DNA from: Struthidea cinerea
Lineage: Eukaryota > Chordata > Aves > Passeriformes > Corcoracidae
Length of the DNA: 64,000 nt
Assembly: GCA_013397865.1 (NCBI GenBank)
Contig: VZTI01004088.1
Span: 4,512,204 to 4,576,203 of the forward strand
Direction of reading: 5' to 3'
The position numbers were made by a program, and so were the translations under genes. Positions 12,901 through 25,399 of this stretch are shown piece by piece; the first letter of the stretch is position 1, and each line of letters starts with the position of its first letter. The notes under the pieces are model-generated. The model worked only from the letters and a program-made list of their open reading frames with translations, ran no database searches and was not told the origin of the DNA.

Positions 12901-14856
12901 ACTTGGTATTTATTAACATGTTCTGTATGATATTGTAGTCCAAACTGTTTTTCTTTTGAAAAGCAGAACGGGGATAAGAGCGGGGTGGGCTGTGAGATGG
13001 ACTGCTCCTGAAGGTCACTTAGTTTTGCTTAGGCACCTCATCCTGGACAGGATATTCCATTCCTGGGCATCTTTTGACAATCAGTCCTATCAGGTTGCCC
13101 AGTAATTTATTGGCTTTGTGGCACTGACAAATAGTCAATAATTTCAATGGTAGCCCATAGGAAGTAAGGTTTGAGCTCATGTTTCCAGAGGTGAAAGTGT
13201 AGGGCAATTTAACCCATTTATCATACTTGTAATTCTCAGAGAAGCAGACATTATTTGAACTAGATTCTGGATTCTGAATTTCACAAAGAAGGTGCAAGGC
13301 TATGATTTTTCCTTCAAGTTTCATCAAATTTTTCTGCATAAGATGAATGAATGAATAAGTTACTAACTAACTAAATAAAGACACCCTCATCAAGCAGCTT
13401 TTACGGGCTGAACCAAGTGTCCTATGGCCTTCATCAAGCTGCGCTCTCTCTGAGGTAGGGAATGAGTGCTTTTAAGTGAACGCATTATGAAGTGCCATCT
13501 GCAATGTGCCGTCCTCCTGGATATTTTTATCAGGACTAACATAGCTGTCAGGATGTCATGGAATGAATGTTGGATAATTTGTACACTTGATTTTTTGGGT
13601 TTTTTTCATCCAGCTCTTCCATACTATTATTACAATGATAAAGGCAGCTTTCTGCTTGAAGTGCATTTGCTGTTTTCTCAATGCACTTACTGAATTTTTT
13701 TAATGCAAAATCTTTAATGTTACAAATTTTTTTTAATAATACAAACATTGTGAAGGAACACAGTATGCATTGAATAATCAAGGCTTCTGTGAGGAGTGTG
13801 GTGAGTGTGGATTTTTGATGTAAATTCTGTCATTTGTCTCCTTCATTTATTTCCTTCAATGGAGTCTTCAGAACCAGAAGCAACTTGTCCTTATTTGTTA
13901 AAACCAGAGAACATGGTAGATCTTTAGTTCACATTCCAGTAAGATCCATATTTTTTATTTGAGTACTCCTTATTTCAATTCACCATCTGCAAGACATGGG
14001 AAATCTTAGCTAACTCACGGAGAAGTCATTGGAAATGCACTGAGCTGGCTGCAGGCAAATAAGAGGCGGGTGAGCACAAAAGCACCAGGTGAATTTGTAA
14101 ACCATGACCAGCAACTTTTGCTTTTTTGTCACCTCTTCTTTTCATGCTGAGCTGTGCACTCCGGTCCTCTCCCACGGACTAGCTTGACAATTATTCTATA
14201 TTTTGTTGTGCTAAGTCATCTCTTTAAGCTAGGCAAAACCACAGTTCCTCTCACGATTTGCCCCTTGTTGATTCATCAATTTAGTTGGCTTCCTTCTTTT
14301 GATAAATGGTGAGGTACAACTTCACCAAAATTTTCACTGGATTTACCTTGGAGTCATGCCAGTTTTCTGTGTCCCAAGGCATTTTTTCACAACCATCTGA
14401 GACAATGTATTAGATCATCATGGTCGAGGAGTGGAGCTTAACTCTCCTGTACCCTAACTCCTAGTTTGGCTCAGGACTGCACTTATGTTGCTTACCTTGG
14501 GATGGGTTTGGCTCAGGACTTGGGTGTTTGAGTTAATTTAACTCACTCAAATACAGAAACTAGGCCAGAAATGAAAACAGCAACAACAAAAAAGTAGGTG
14601 TTTCTCTGCTGAGTTGTAATTGACTCATCCTGATAACAGAGCCATTGCCTCATGAGAGGGAGCAAGTCCACCTTCTTTCAACGGGAGTGAGTTGATAGGC
14701 ACAGTTTTATGTGTCATCATGGGCTAGCCTAACAGTTTGCCGTGGTTGACACTTGGAGGTCCCCTCTGCTGTTCACCTCATTTGATTATATGGGAAGTAG
14801 ATCTAATAAGGAAAACATCAGAAAAAGAATAACTTTAACAGAAAGAGGGAAATTAT

Positions 14857-15824
14857 GGAATCATAGAATGGTTGGGGTTGGAAAGGCCCTTGAAGATCAC
14901 CTAGTTACAACTCCCTTGCCATGGGCAAGGACATTTTCCACTATACCAGGCTGTTCAAAGCCCCATCCAACTCAGCCTTCAACAATTCAAGGGATGGGGT
15001 GTCCACAATTTCTGTGGGCAACTTCTTTCAGTACCTTGCCACTCTCACAGTAAAGAATTTCTTTCTAATATCTAATCCAGACTTGCCCTTTTTCAGTTCC
15101 TGATATCTAATCTAAACCTGCCCTTATTCAGTTTGAAGCTGTTACCCCTTGTTCTGTCACTACATGCCTTTGTAAAAAGTAAGTCCCTCTTCAGCTTTCT
15201 TGCAGGCCCCCTCTAAGTACTGTGAGGCTGCTATAATGGCTCCCTGGAGTCTTCCCAACTGAACAATCCCAACTTTCTCAGCCAGTTTTCCTAGGAGAGG
15301 TGCTCCAGCCCCCTGAGCTTCTTCATGTTGCTCCTCTGGACTCACTCCAACAGGTTCACCTCCTTCTTATGTTGGGGCTCTAGAGATGGACACAGTACTG
15401 GTGGGGCCTCAAAAGAGGAGTAGAGGGGGAGAATCACCTGCTTTGACCTGCTGGTCATGTTTAGGTTGCTGCAGCCCAGGATACAATTGGCTTTCTGAGC
15501 TCCTAGAACACATTGCCAGGTCATGTCCAGCCTGTCATCCACCAGCACCCTCAAGTCCTTCTCCTCAGGGCTGCTCTCAATTCACTGCTGCCCAGCCTGT
15601 ATTTGTGCTTGGGATTGCCCTGACCCAGGTTCAAGTCTTTGCACTTGGCCTTGTTGACCTTCATGAGGTTTGCACAGGCTCAGCTCTCAAGCCTGTCCAG
15701 GTCCCTCTGGATGAATCTCTTCTCTCCATTGTATCGATGGCACCACACCTTGGTGTCTTTGGCAAACTTGTTGAGGGTGCATTTGATCCCACAGTCCATG
15801 TCACCAACAAAGATGTTAAACAGC
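14857..15824 (-). mobile_element. CR1 LINE, 5'-truncated, carrying the end of the RT gene and the 3' tail
   Basis: Read on the minus strand, this ends with the avian CR1 3' terminus: the low-coordinate end shows GAATCATAGAATGG, the complement of the ATTCTATGATT tail. About 965 bp remain. The 5' end is cut inside the reverse transcriptase domain, as usual when CR1 target-primed insertion stops early. At 15752-15766 the catalytic motif normally reading FADDTK reads FAKDTK, so one of the two metal-binding aspartates is lost and the copy is dead. A tandem duplication of about 35 bp lies inside the tail region (15068-15098 and 15103-15133). No flanking target-site duplication is evident, which is normal for CR1. 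It makes no functional protein. Confidence 0.93.
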
Positions 15825-18800
15825 ATATCTCCTTATCAGGTTGATGAATTAAATCAGCAAGCTGTAAACATATAGAAAAATGTTAGATGACTAGTAGTAG
15901 AAGGAACAGCAAAAGAGAAAAAGAAAGAGGGCAGTGGAGGAGTGTTTGTGTTTTTGGGCTGTTGTTTGGTTGGGCATTTTTTGAGCAGCACTCAAAGAAC
16001 AGTTTAGGAGCCAGAGCAAAGTGCTCTTAACATCTTGGAGATATTGATAACCTTTACCTGGACTTCCCTTCTCATTAAGAGGCACTTTCCAAGCATCAGT
16101 GATGAGTAACATTCCATTCTATATGGTCAGCCCAGGTCTTTGCTGCTCTACAAAAAATTATACCTCTCTGTGCTAAGCTGGACCTTATTTATGTAGGAGG
16201 ACCTCAAATTAGCCTTATCATTTGTTATAGCTTTGGGATGATGAATCAGAAACTGGAAGGTATTGGCTGGAAGGAATTATTTAGTGGAATGAATTTCAGA
16301 GTTAATCTATTCATAGAAATGTAACAGATCACAGCCCAGAACTAATGTCATTTCTGCTCCCTCTCACCCCCTCCAGTATCTGCTTCCCTTAGCATACTTC
16401 TTTAAACTTATATTTTTGCAACAAGAACTAAATTTAGATATTTAAGGAAATCAAAGTTTCTAATCCTCATGTTCTTCTAGCAGCTGGTGTTTTTGACATT
16501 GGCTCACACAAAAAACCTGTTGCTCTGAACTGGTATCTTCAGAGACTTAATACAGTGCCTAGGCCACTATGCCTGTCTCTCCCTTGACAGAGTACTTGGT
16601 AGTTGTTTTTCTTTTGCTAAAGGCTTTCTCTCTGGAAACAAATTGCATTCTTACAGAATAATTTTCAAGGATTTTTTTGTTTTGGTTTTTCGGTTTGGTT
16701 TGGTTTTTATTCAAACTTTCAGTTTTTAAAATTTTACTTTGATTTTTGAAAGCTCAGGAGAAGTTTTTCAGCTGTGGGTAGAGAGAAATCTCAGGTCCCA
16801 GTGAATAACAGGGTTGTGGATGAAGAATGGACACACTCTTTGCTTTCATGTCTTTGTTTTGTTCTTTGTGGGTTTTTTCCCTCTCCCATAACTTTGCAAA
16901 CACTGCTCTGTTCTGCTTTTTGCAGGAAACCAGATTTTTCCTCTCACTGATATGGTTTTCCAGTTGAAATAGAGAATCAGTCAGCAAGGAAGGCATCCTA
17001 GGACCATTCTAGGAGCATGCTAGGAGCCTAAATCTCAGAAATTCAGGTAAGCAACAAAGGAAAGCTTTTAATTTCCTTTAGTAGACATGTGCAAATATAT
17101 ATCTGGTGCTGAGCTGTTTACTTTGAGCCTGTGCAGACCTCATGTTTATCTCTACTTGCTTCAGTAAATTCAGAGGATCAGCAGCTAAACACACTTCTTT
17201 GTGGCTATGTCATCAGACCTTTTTGAAACTGAAGTTGGAGCAAGCGTACTAGAAAGCTCAGAGAAAATATTTTTTGAGCATGTAAAAATAATAACAGCTT
17301 GCATAAATTTCCTTACTTAAAAACTACTTTTACCTTGGGAATCTGACTTTGTAACATAGTTGTCTGTGTATTTTTGTGGTTAAATAATTGGTCTTTTTTA
17401 AGATTTGGCTTGTCACAGGTGTTTCAGAAAGTAGAATTCATTTCCTGAGAAAGGAAGTATTTCAGCTCTGTCTTTTCACACTGCTGCTGAAATTAGTGAA
17501 TTTATCATCTTCTTTTTCAAATCTACCCTCCCAATCTCTCAGAGCTGTGACATAATTCCTGCAGTGGCTTAAAATTCATAGGAACTCATGGTTACTCTTT
17601 AAACCTGCAGCTATTTCGAACTCTGAGATACAATCAAGGTTAATTTCAGTTTCCTAATGCCTTGAAACTGATACTCATGGATACAGAAATCGGTTCTCCT
17701 GGTCACAACAGAGCACAAAGTCAACTATTAGGGTCACATGCAAGCTGGTCTTTGCATATGGACAGAATTGCATTAGGGGAAAATTAAATGCTAGCAGTTT
17801 AGACCAGGGACTTTGCAAAGCAGATAGCCTTTAGAGCTATTGTGGTTTTAAAACGTCGGGTTAATTGAGAACTGCTGTATATTTAATAGGGGGGCCTTTG
17901 GGATATGGCTACAAGGACTCTTTGTTGTTCAGCAGTACATTAGGCAGAAACTGCCCTTCTGAAATGGTCATAAAAATCCCAGGAGGCATAATCATTAATG
18001 GGACACTAAGCTCCAATTAAGGGCATGGCCCCAAAGACCAAGGTGAAAAACATGGTCCTTAGCATCCATCTCAGAGGATCTCTATTCCAGCTGTTTGATT
18101 TCAGCTGCAGAAACATAATTGCAAATAACAAAATATTTAGTCTTAAAAAAACCCCCCTACTCCTTGTTGTCTGGAATGTAAGGAAAAAAAAAGAGAAAAA
18201 CCAAAGGGTCTTTTAAATTGAATTCTCCAAATTCCCTAAAACAAAACTAGAACCGCGTATCACAGCTAACAGTTCTGATCCCTTTTATCTTCATAGGATT
18301 TCAAAACAGTTGTGGTCCAGCCCTCTAAACTTCATCTCACACATTTTTAACATTAAATTGAGCACCTCCACCAGTTTATATTCAGAAACTGCAAAGGACT
18401 TTCCTCTGTGCCCCTGTTTAAGTTTTGTTTCTTTTTGTTGCTGTTTGTTTGTTTTTTTTAATTCTCTGAGTTCCATGAGACACGGCTACCCAGTTTGATC
18501 AGTGTGCTGCTTACTTTATAAATGCATTACTGGGTCTTATGGCCTTCTTCTGGTCAAAGTGTGATTCTGCATCAGAATCTGCATCACATAGACATGGATT
18601 TTCTGGAATGTCACAAATATACATTTTCAGAAAACACTGGGTCCTTAGAGTCCAGCTGAAAATTACTGGTATCTTTTGGAAATTTTAACTTTGATTACTT
18701 CAATTACCTTGGCAATTAAATTAGTAAGTAAATAATTTGTGTCTCCATGTGAATATCTTCCACTGTTTTTTTCTGCTTATAGTACAAACTTTTCACGGCA

Positions 18801-21800
18801 AGTGCCCAGAGATAACCTAGTTGTTTTCCATCTACATGGACCATCTGAGTGGGATGTTAATTAATATGACACTATGGAATTCAGTTTAGTGAAGTACCAC
18901 GAAAAAGGAAATTAATTTCAATCATTGACAAACTTGTCAATTTAGTTGTATTGATTTTTTGATACATCTACAGCACGTGGCAAAGTTCATACATTGTAAA
19001 ATACATCATTATTATTGGCTCACTCTGCTGGAAGTAAGTGGACTGGTTTTTTTTTTTTTGCAATAAATTGACATTCTTTAGGTGTAAAAAAATGGAAAAT
19101 TATATAAGTGGCTTTTATTACTATTTTTAATATAATATCAATTTACTGTCTTTAATGGTGAACTCTCAAACAGAGAGTTATTTCCCCATGCCTAAAAGAT
19201 ATTTGTTTTCAGAGAAACCTGAAAACAACAGTTTCCTGGCTTGGCGAAGCTTAGCAGAAAAAAAGGTGATGAAGCTGGTCATTAGCAGCTGTTGGCCATG
19301 AGCTCCCTGGTGGGAGCTGGTATCTTCAGAGGCTCTGGGTCCTCCTGAGGCTGGAGCGACTGTGGGCCCCTGGGATGGAAGATGCTGCTAAAGCAGTGAG
19401 TGTGAATCCCTCTGCAGTTGTCTCTCACAGGGCTGTGGTGTCAAAGCTCTCTCTTAAAGAGCAAAGATCACTTGCAGAATGCTCAGCCTCTACAGTATTT
19501 TAGAACTCAGTGTCCAACACTGTATTTTGCTTTTGTCAGACTTCTCTGATGGAAAATCAAAAAAGCAATTGTTGTTCTTCTGACTCCAACTCTAGCAAAG
19601 ATAAGTTGTAGGTGTTGTGATTAGGTTTCTGATTTTGGTCTGTCCCTTCAGAGCATATACAACAGCAGAAAACCTACATTTAGCTTGTGCCTGTAAGTTT
19701 TCTGGTTTTCAAATGCAATACTCTCATATTCCCACCTGAGGTCATTAGCCACAAGGTAGGTTAAAAAAAAGTTTGAAGGATGGATGTAGCTGCATACATA
19801 CCCAGGTAATCTGCACTCATATTTATGCTGATGCTTCTGAAATTCATCATGTTACTCTGTTAAAACTCAGGTCTACAGAATGTAGTGCTTGTCTAAATTT
19901 TCAAATAGAATTTTTATACTGGGGAATGCCTGTAACAGAGGAGGGAAAGCATGTATTTCTGATGGAATGCAATTGCCTTGCATTTCAGCCTATGAGACAG
20001 ATAGCAATATCTGAGGTTTGGTTTTGTTTTGGTGGGTGATTTTTTTTCTTCCTTAGTGTCTCTAAACGTTGTTTCAAAGTCAGTAAAATACACATGAACT
20101 TCTGAGACAGCAGTAATATGTGGGGGAGGAAGGGGAAATAATTAAAAAAGCTAAATTCTAAACACTTGAGGTTGAAAAGGTTTTTTCCAGCATTAAGAGT
20201 ATAGTAATGGAACCAATCTTCCCTATAGGAGAATGAATTAAGTTATTGTCAAGAACTGTTTGGTGAATTTTAGTCCTTCAGGCAATTGCAGTCTTTCTCC
20301 ACACAACACAAGGATTCAAAAAAAATCAAAATACACATTTCTGTGGAATTCAATTTCAGACCCTTCTCATTTGGTCAAAATTTAAATTTGTCGACATTTG
20401 GCATGGAAATATTAGAGTTTTTCCATTGATAAACTAGATATTTTTAGCAAAAAATATCAGCAAATAAATAAACTCTGACAGAATCCCTAAATTAAAATCT
20501 GCTTATCTGATTTGAAATTATTTAGATCAGTTTTCACAGTAGTAAGTCTTAAGCGTGATAGTGGAGTTTCCTTTTTCCACCCAAACATTTATTGACTTCA
20601 AGGGTGGAATTTCCAAGCTGCTCTGTGGGATAAGCCAATGTCCAGTCCACCAACTCAGGATGGGGTTGAGCATTTAGTTGCTCATTTAAGTCCTGTTTTA
20701 ACAATTCCTTCAATAAAGAGAGAAACTGAGGCGAAAATGGGCAGTGATTCGTTCCATCTCCTTGCACATAATGGAAGTAACATATTACCCATTTCCAGTC
20801 TTGGGCTTACAGTGTTTTCCCAAGCTAACATGCAATGCTATATTTTGTCCTTAATAAGGGAGAGTATTTGCTGTCTCATTCCTTAGTAGGGGTGTTCAGA
20901 CGTAGCTGTGACAGGAGCAGCAGCAGCCGTTTCTTCAGTTGGCACACTTAAATTTGACAGGGATCGTGAATCAGAGCCCTGGGGTGACGTAATTTTCCAA
21001 GAGGGAAGGACTGCTGGGTGAACACTGCTTTGCCACTGCGTGAATCACTGCATTTGTGTTAATACAATTAGGTGCCTACAATTAGTCAGTCCAAGGACAT
21101 AAATCTATCTATTGACCCAGATAGCAGATTGGGCTGCAGGTCATCAGATGTTACTTCATTGCAAGGCTCTAATTATCTGCCTTAGTTTTCCCTTCAGGAC
21201 AATACAGGTAGGGATACCTCTCAGGAATGTTGTGAGGAGTTTGCAAGGAGCCTTGAAGAAAAAATGCTGGGCGAGAACATGGGCCTGGACTGCTGGTGTC
21301 TCTCAGTGCCTGATTCCCACTGAAACGGCTGCTGAGCATGTGCATGTCTCTGGGGCTTTCAACATTGGTATTAGTCACCAGCTAAGGATGGAAAAAAAGG
21401 AGAATTGATTCAGCCTGCTCCCGTGGGTCTCTTATATCAGACCTTCAGGTATGATGAAGCTTTCTGGAGCAGCTAAAAGACACAAATGCTTTGTTCCTTT
21501 TATTAATGAACAGTGGAGGGAGGAGGAGGAGGAGAGGACAGCCAGTTGAGTTCTCTTCTGTGGTTGCTGACGTGAGACTAGGGCAGAGTTTGGCGGATTT
21601 AGACGCTACTTTTAAAATCTGCCCAGCAATTTCATTAGCTAGTTCTGGGGCCATTGTGCTGCAGTGGATTCAAGCCTGAGAAGGCACCCTGGTAAGCTTT
21701 CCAGCTGAAGTCCTCACTGCTGCTTTAGGGACTCATGTAGAGCCAGGGTGAAGTTTGTTTCCAGGATCAGGGCCAAGACATTATCAAAAAAAAACCAGGA

Positions 21801-22313
21801 AAAAAGTGTGTAAGGGTACAATCAGCTGTTCATGACTGAGATGTGTTTCATGATGTGAAGCTGCACTCAGTACTAAGGCATATTTAAAGTGAAGGCCAGG
21901 TACTGTATTTGGCCTTCCAGCTATTAAACATCACCACAAAACAGTCAGCAGAGCAATGTCATCTAGATCACTTTGACACAATTGCAATCCACAATTAACA
22001 GGCAATGAAGGACTTCCTAAAAGCACATGTTTGACACCCCACTTTGTCATGGGTTTTTGTACTGTTGCAGGGATTAAAAAAAAATTAAATTAACTTTGTG
22101 CCAGTGCATATTATATTTGGACAAGGGACTAGATGAAATGATTAGAATAATAGCCTTAGAAAAGATCACATTTCCCTACTGTGCCAATGTATTTGACTGC
22201 ATACAGCAACCCTTTTAGGCCACTGTTCACAGTGAATTGTAACAACTTCCTGCAAAGATCTAAGTTGTGCATCTTTTGAATGGCAAATTATTAGAACTAG
22301 GTCAGGTCTAAGA

Positions 22314-22357
22314 AGAAATAACCATCTTTATTAACCAGAAATAACCAGCTTTATTAA
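22314..22357 (+). repeat. Short imperfect tandem duplication (23-bp period)
   Basis: AGAAATAACCATCTTTATTAA at 22314-22334 is repeated at 22337-22357 with a single T-to-G change. The spacing of 23 bp indicates a recent local duplication. No function is suggested. Confidence 0.85.
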
Positions 22358-23451
22358 TATGAACTTCCCTTTTAGGGTAGTTCACAGGAATAAAGCTCAG
22401 CTAATAAAATACAAATTCACCTGATCCTACTTACCATCCCTCAACAAAGAAGGGATGCACCCCATATATGCTAAACACTACAAGTAAACTGTCACCTGGC
22501 TTAAGGGAATCTCTTGGGGATTCTCTGTGAGGTTCATCATTAGTTCTCTATTTTTAAATCAACTGAGCAATGGAAAGTAGAAAATCTTGAACAAAAGAAC
22601 ATTTACCAGTATTTACATACCAATTTTCCTAGAAGAGTATTTTGTAGAGTAAGGAGTGTCATTATGAGATTCAAAAAAACTGAGGCAGACAGTAATTTAC
22701 AAAATGTGTAGCTACATTTGCTAACAAACATCCTTCTTGTTTGACTAAAGTATACCTGTATTTCTCCAATATTTTTTGTAATCTTAATACTAATATTTGC
22801 TGTATTTCGGTCAGAGCTGCTTCATAGGGCAGGAGCTCTATGTAACATTCACATCAGACCATGGAGGCCTATGGCCATATCATCTTTATTCCCTTCTTTA
22901 TCACTCCCTTTACCCAGCAAATCTTTTCTTTATCTTCCTTTTCATTTGAGCTCCCTGTATGTGCATCTCTTTGTTGTGGCTTTTGTGTCATTTTACTTCT
23001 GCTGTACAATGTTTCTGAGTGCCTTGATTTGTTAAAACAGAATGAGATTTTCAAAGGAAGACAAGAAAAATTATAAATTTAGTTGTAGTTTTGTAGGATT
23101 AGCCTTCCCTTAGACTTCTTTGAAAATTTAGCCCATATAAGAGCTAAATTGACATGATCAGCATGTTCTCTTGCAACTCAGATGACTGGGACAGGCCACC
23201 TATCAGAGACTGACTCCTAGTTAGAACAATATTTGCTGGAACTACTGCTCACTGTTAATTACCTATGTGGTGCATTAGAAGCTCACAGCAGCTTCCCTTA
23301 GAAAGTTAAGGTAAAACACAGGGTGCATACATGGGGTGCTTTGGGAAGGCAGTATCATGTCATATTCTAAGAGTGATCGAGCTAACCACTTCTATTAAGG
23401 CTGCCCATTTCTCCAAGCTGTATGCTCAGAGTATTTAATCAAAACATCTGT

Positions 23452-23499
23452 ATAGATGATCTTGGAGATATTTTCCAACCTTAATGATTCTATTATTTT
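23452..23499 (+). mobile_element. CR1 LINE 3' tail fragment
   Basis: About 48 bp match the plus-orientation CR1 terminus: a 'gatgatcttggagat..tttccaacctt' block followed by AATGATTCTATTATT and a T-run. Severe 5' truncation to under 60 bp is common in CR1. It is the only CR1 piece in the window in plus orientation. Confidence 0.8.
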
Positions 23500-25362
23500 T
23501 TTTTTTAAAGAAATCAATTTGCACTAAATATCAACTGAAACCGGCAGAATGGTTAGAAAATACTGTTATGTTTGTATAGAATTTCCAGCCGAGGAGAATT
23601 TTGAGATTGTACTTGAGTCCAGTAAATGCACACACAGTCACAGGCACACACAACAAAAAAGATTTTTGTTTCAAAATAATCTTCATTACATGAGGATTAT
23701 CATAATTGTCATTTCAATTGACTGATTTTAGTCTTTAAAAGAGGGTATAATAGCATTCACTGTCTGAGACTGAATTGCTGTCATTATGTTAGAGGTGCAC
23801 TTTATCACTTAGCTTTTCTCCATTATAAATGCTCACAGACACACTCCACTTTCTGCTGCTACAAAATCTTCAAAACATAATATGACAAAGTTTTGTATCC
23901 AGACACTTTGTTACTAAAACTTCAGAACAAAGGGTTACCAAAGGCAATCTGCCATTGCTAATACAACCACAGTACCAAAAGATAGAGAGGATATTTTAGC
24001 AATAGCAAGCTTCTGAATTCCTGCAGAAGAATGCAAACTGTTCATTAAGATAAAAAGGTATTTTGTGTATCTTTTGCCGGGGGGAAGATGCAGAGTTGTT
24101 CTTCTGCTCAGAGCAAACTTATTAAGGTAAAAGCAGATCAAGCAAATATCAGCCCAAATGAGAGAAATAGCCATGCCGTACTATCCCAGACTTGTCAAAC
24201 TTTTCCTGGTGATGTTTAGATGAAAATCCAGACTTTGCCATCATATTAACCTGCCAGTGTATAAATGACATTTATCATTTCTGCAGTCTCTTTTCATCTG
24301 GTATCTTAAGATTCTTCTTATGTAGAAGTTTTCAACACATCGCCCTGTCATCTTAATACATGTGGGACATCTTTTACTTCTGCAGGCACAGAAGAACCAA
24401 GTCTGGATATGTCACTACGGCACAGCACTTGGGCAGAGCTCTGTTGAAGTAAATGTCACTATGCTTGGAGTGAGAGGCTATAGAGAGGCATGAAGGTATT
24501 AACATCAGATTTAAAGAGATCAAGGGGAAGAATTTGCCTGAGGAGCAAAGCTTTTTCTTTAGGGGAAGAAGGTAGCCTCAATCCTGAGATACTCGAAAAG
24601 GGACAGTTTAAAGAATCTGGTTTTCAGAGGCAGTGGTCAGCATAACACGGGCTAATTATACAGTGCTACTTGAACAATTAAAACATTTTTAAAAGCTTGG
24701 GCTAAGTGCCAGAGCACTAAAGAATCTTGCAAATTTTCTTGTAAGTGGCAGCACTTCAACTGTTCCTCTGACCTGCCCTGGACTCTACAACATGGTGCTC
24801 TGTTTGCTTTCTTCAGGCACCTGAGCTTTGGGAACCACACGCCTGTCCCTTGAAAATCAGAATATTGGGGGAGGTTTGAAACTTGTCACCCTGATCACTT
24901 CGGAACATTTCAGCCTACATTCTCCCACCCCTTTATGGGATTTTTTCCTGTTGTAATGTTTTCTTCCTCCTTCAAAGTGATTATTAACAGATTTTTCTAA
25001 AATGCCCAGAGCAGCGTACTTAGGTCAGAAAACAGAAGCTAGCGTGTTTTTGTCTGCCAGCTTCCTCCCTTACTTATCTTATAACATTTCCCTTATGTAT
25101 CCCCGGGTCATGCACAGGTCTGGTTCCAACATTACTTTGTGAGGCAATGAGTAGGTTCTTGCCTGGAAACAGATTTACAGTACAAAGGTTTGAGAGATAG
25201 ATATTCCCGTATTTATTTATTTTTTTTAATCAAAAGACCTTATATAGAAAGAAAAGCATGGGCATTTAGAAATATCTATGTCATAAGATGAGTTTGTGGC
25301 ATTTTATGAAATATTTCTCTAGTGACTTTTTAAAAATGTTCAATAATGGGACTATAAAATAC

Positions 25363-25399
25363 CAAAAAAAAAAAAAAAAAAAGGAAAAAAAAAAGAAAA
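25363..25399 (+). repeat. Poly-A tract
   Basis: A run of 20 A is followed by a second A-rich stretch with two G interruptions. The upstream 200 bp show no open frame and no AATAAA at the distance expected of a processed pseudogene, so I treat it as a simple repeat. Confidence 0.85.

Larger units (their letters stand above)
3841..14856. other. Non-coding DNA, no gene seen
   Basis: No gene is recognised. If the exon at 3742-3840 is real, the first part would be 3' untranslated and flanking sequence. The stretch holds an A-rich tract at 6283-6320 and segments near 6.93-7.21, 11.96-12.26 and 12.56-12.90 kb that resemble conserved non-coding DNA (listed separately). At about 9600-9990 (-) two adjacent open frames of 60 and 100 codons lie in different frames; they might be a decayed coding relic but match nothing I know. 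All other open frames look random. Confidence 0.6.

Noticed and set aside
15386..15844. 152-codon plus-strand open frame
   Set aside because: It is antisense to the CR1 copy at 14.86-15.82 kb; its apparent coding character is the shadow of the transposon.
20700..20760. Possible further MIR relic (gagaaactgaggcgaaaatgggcag)
   Set aside because: Only about 15 bases resemble MIR, with no support on either side.
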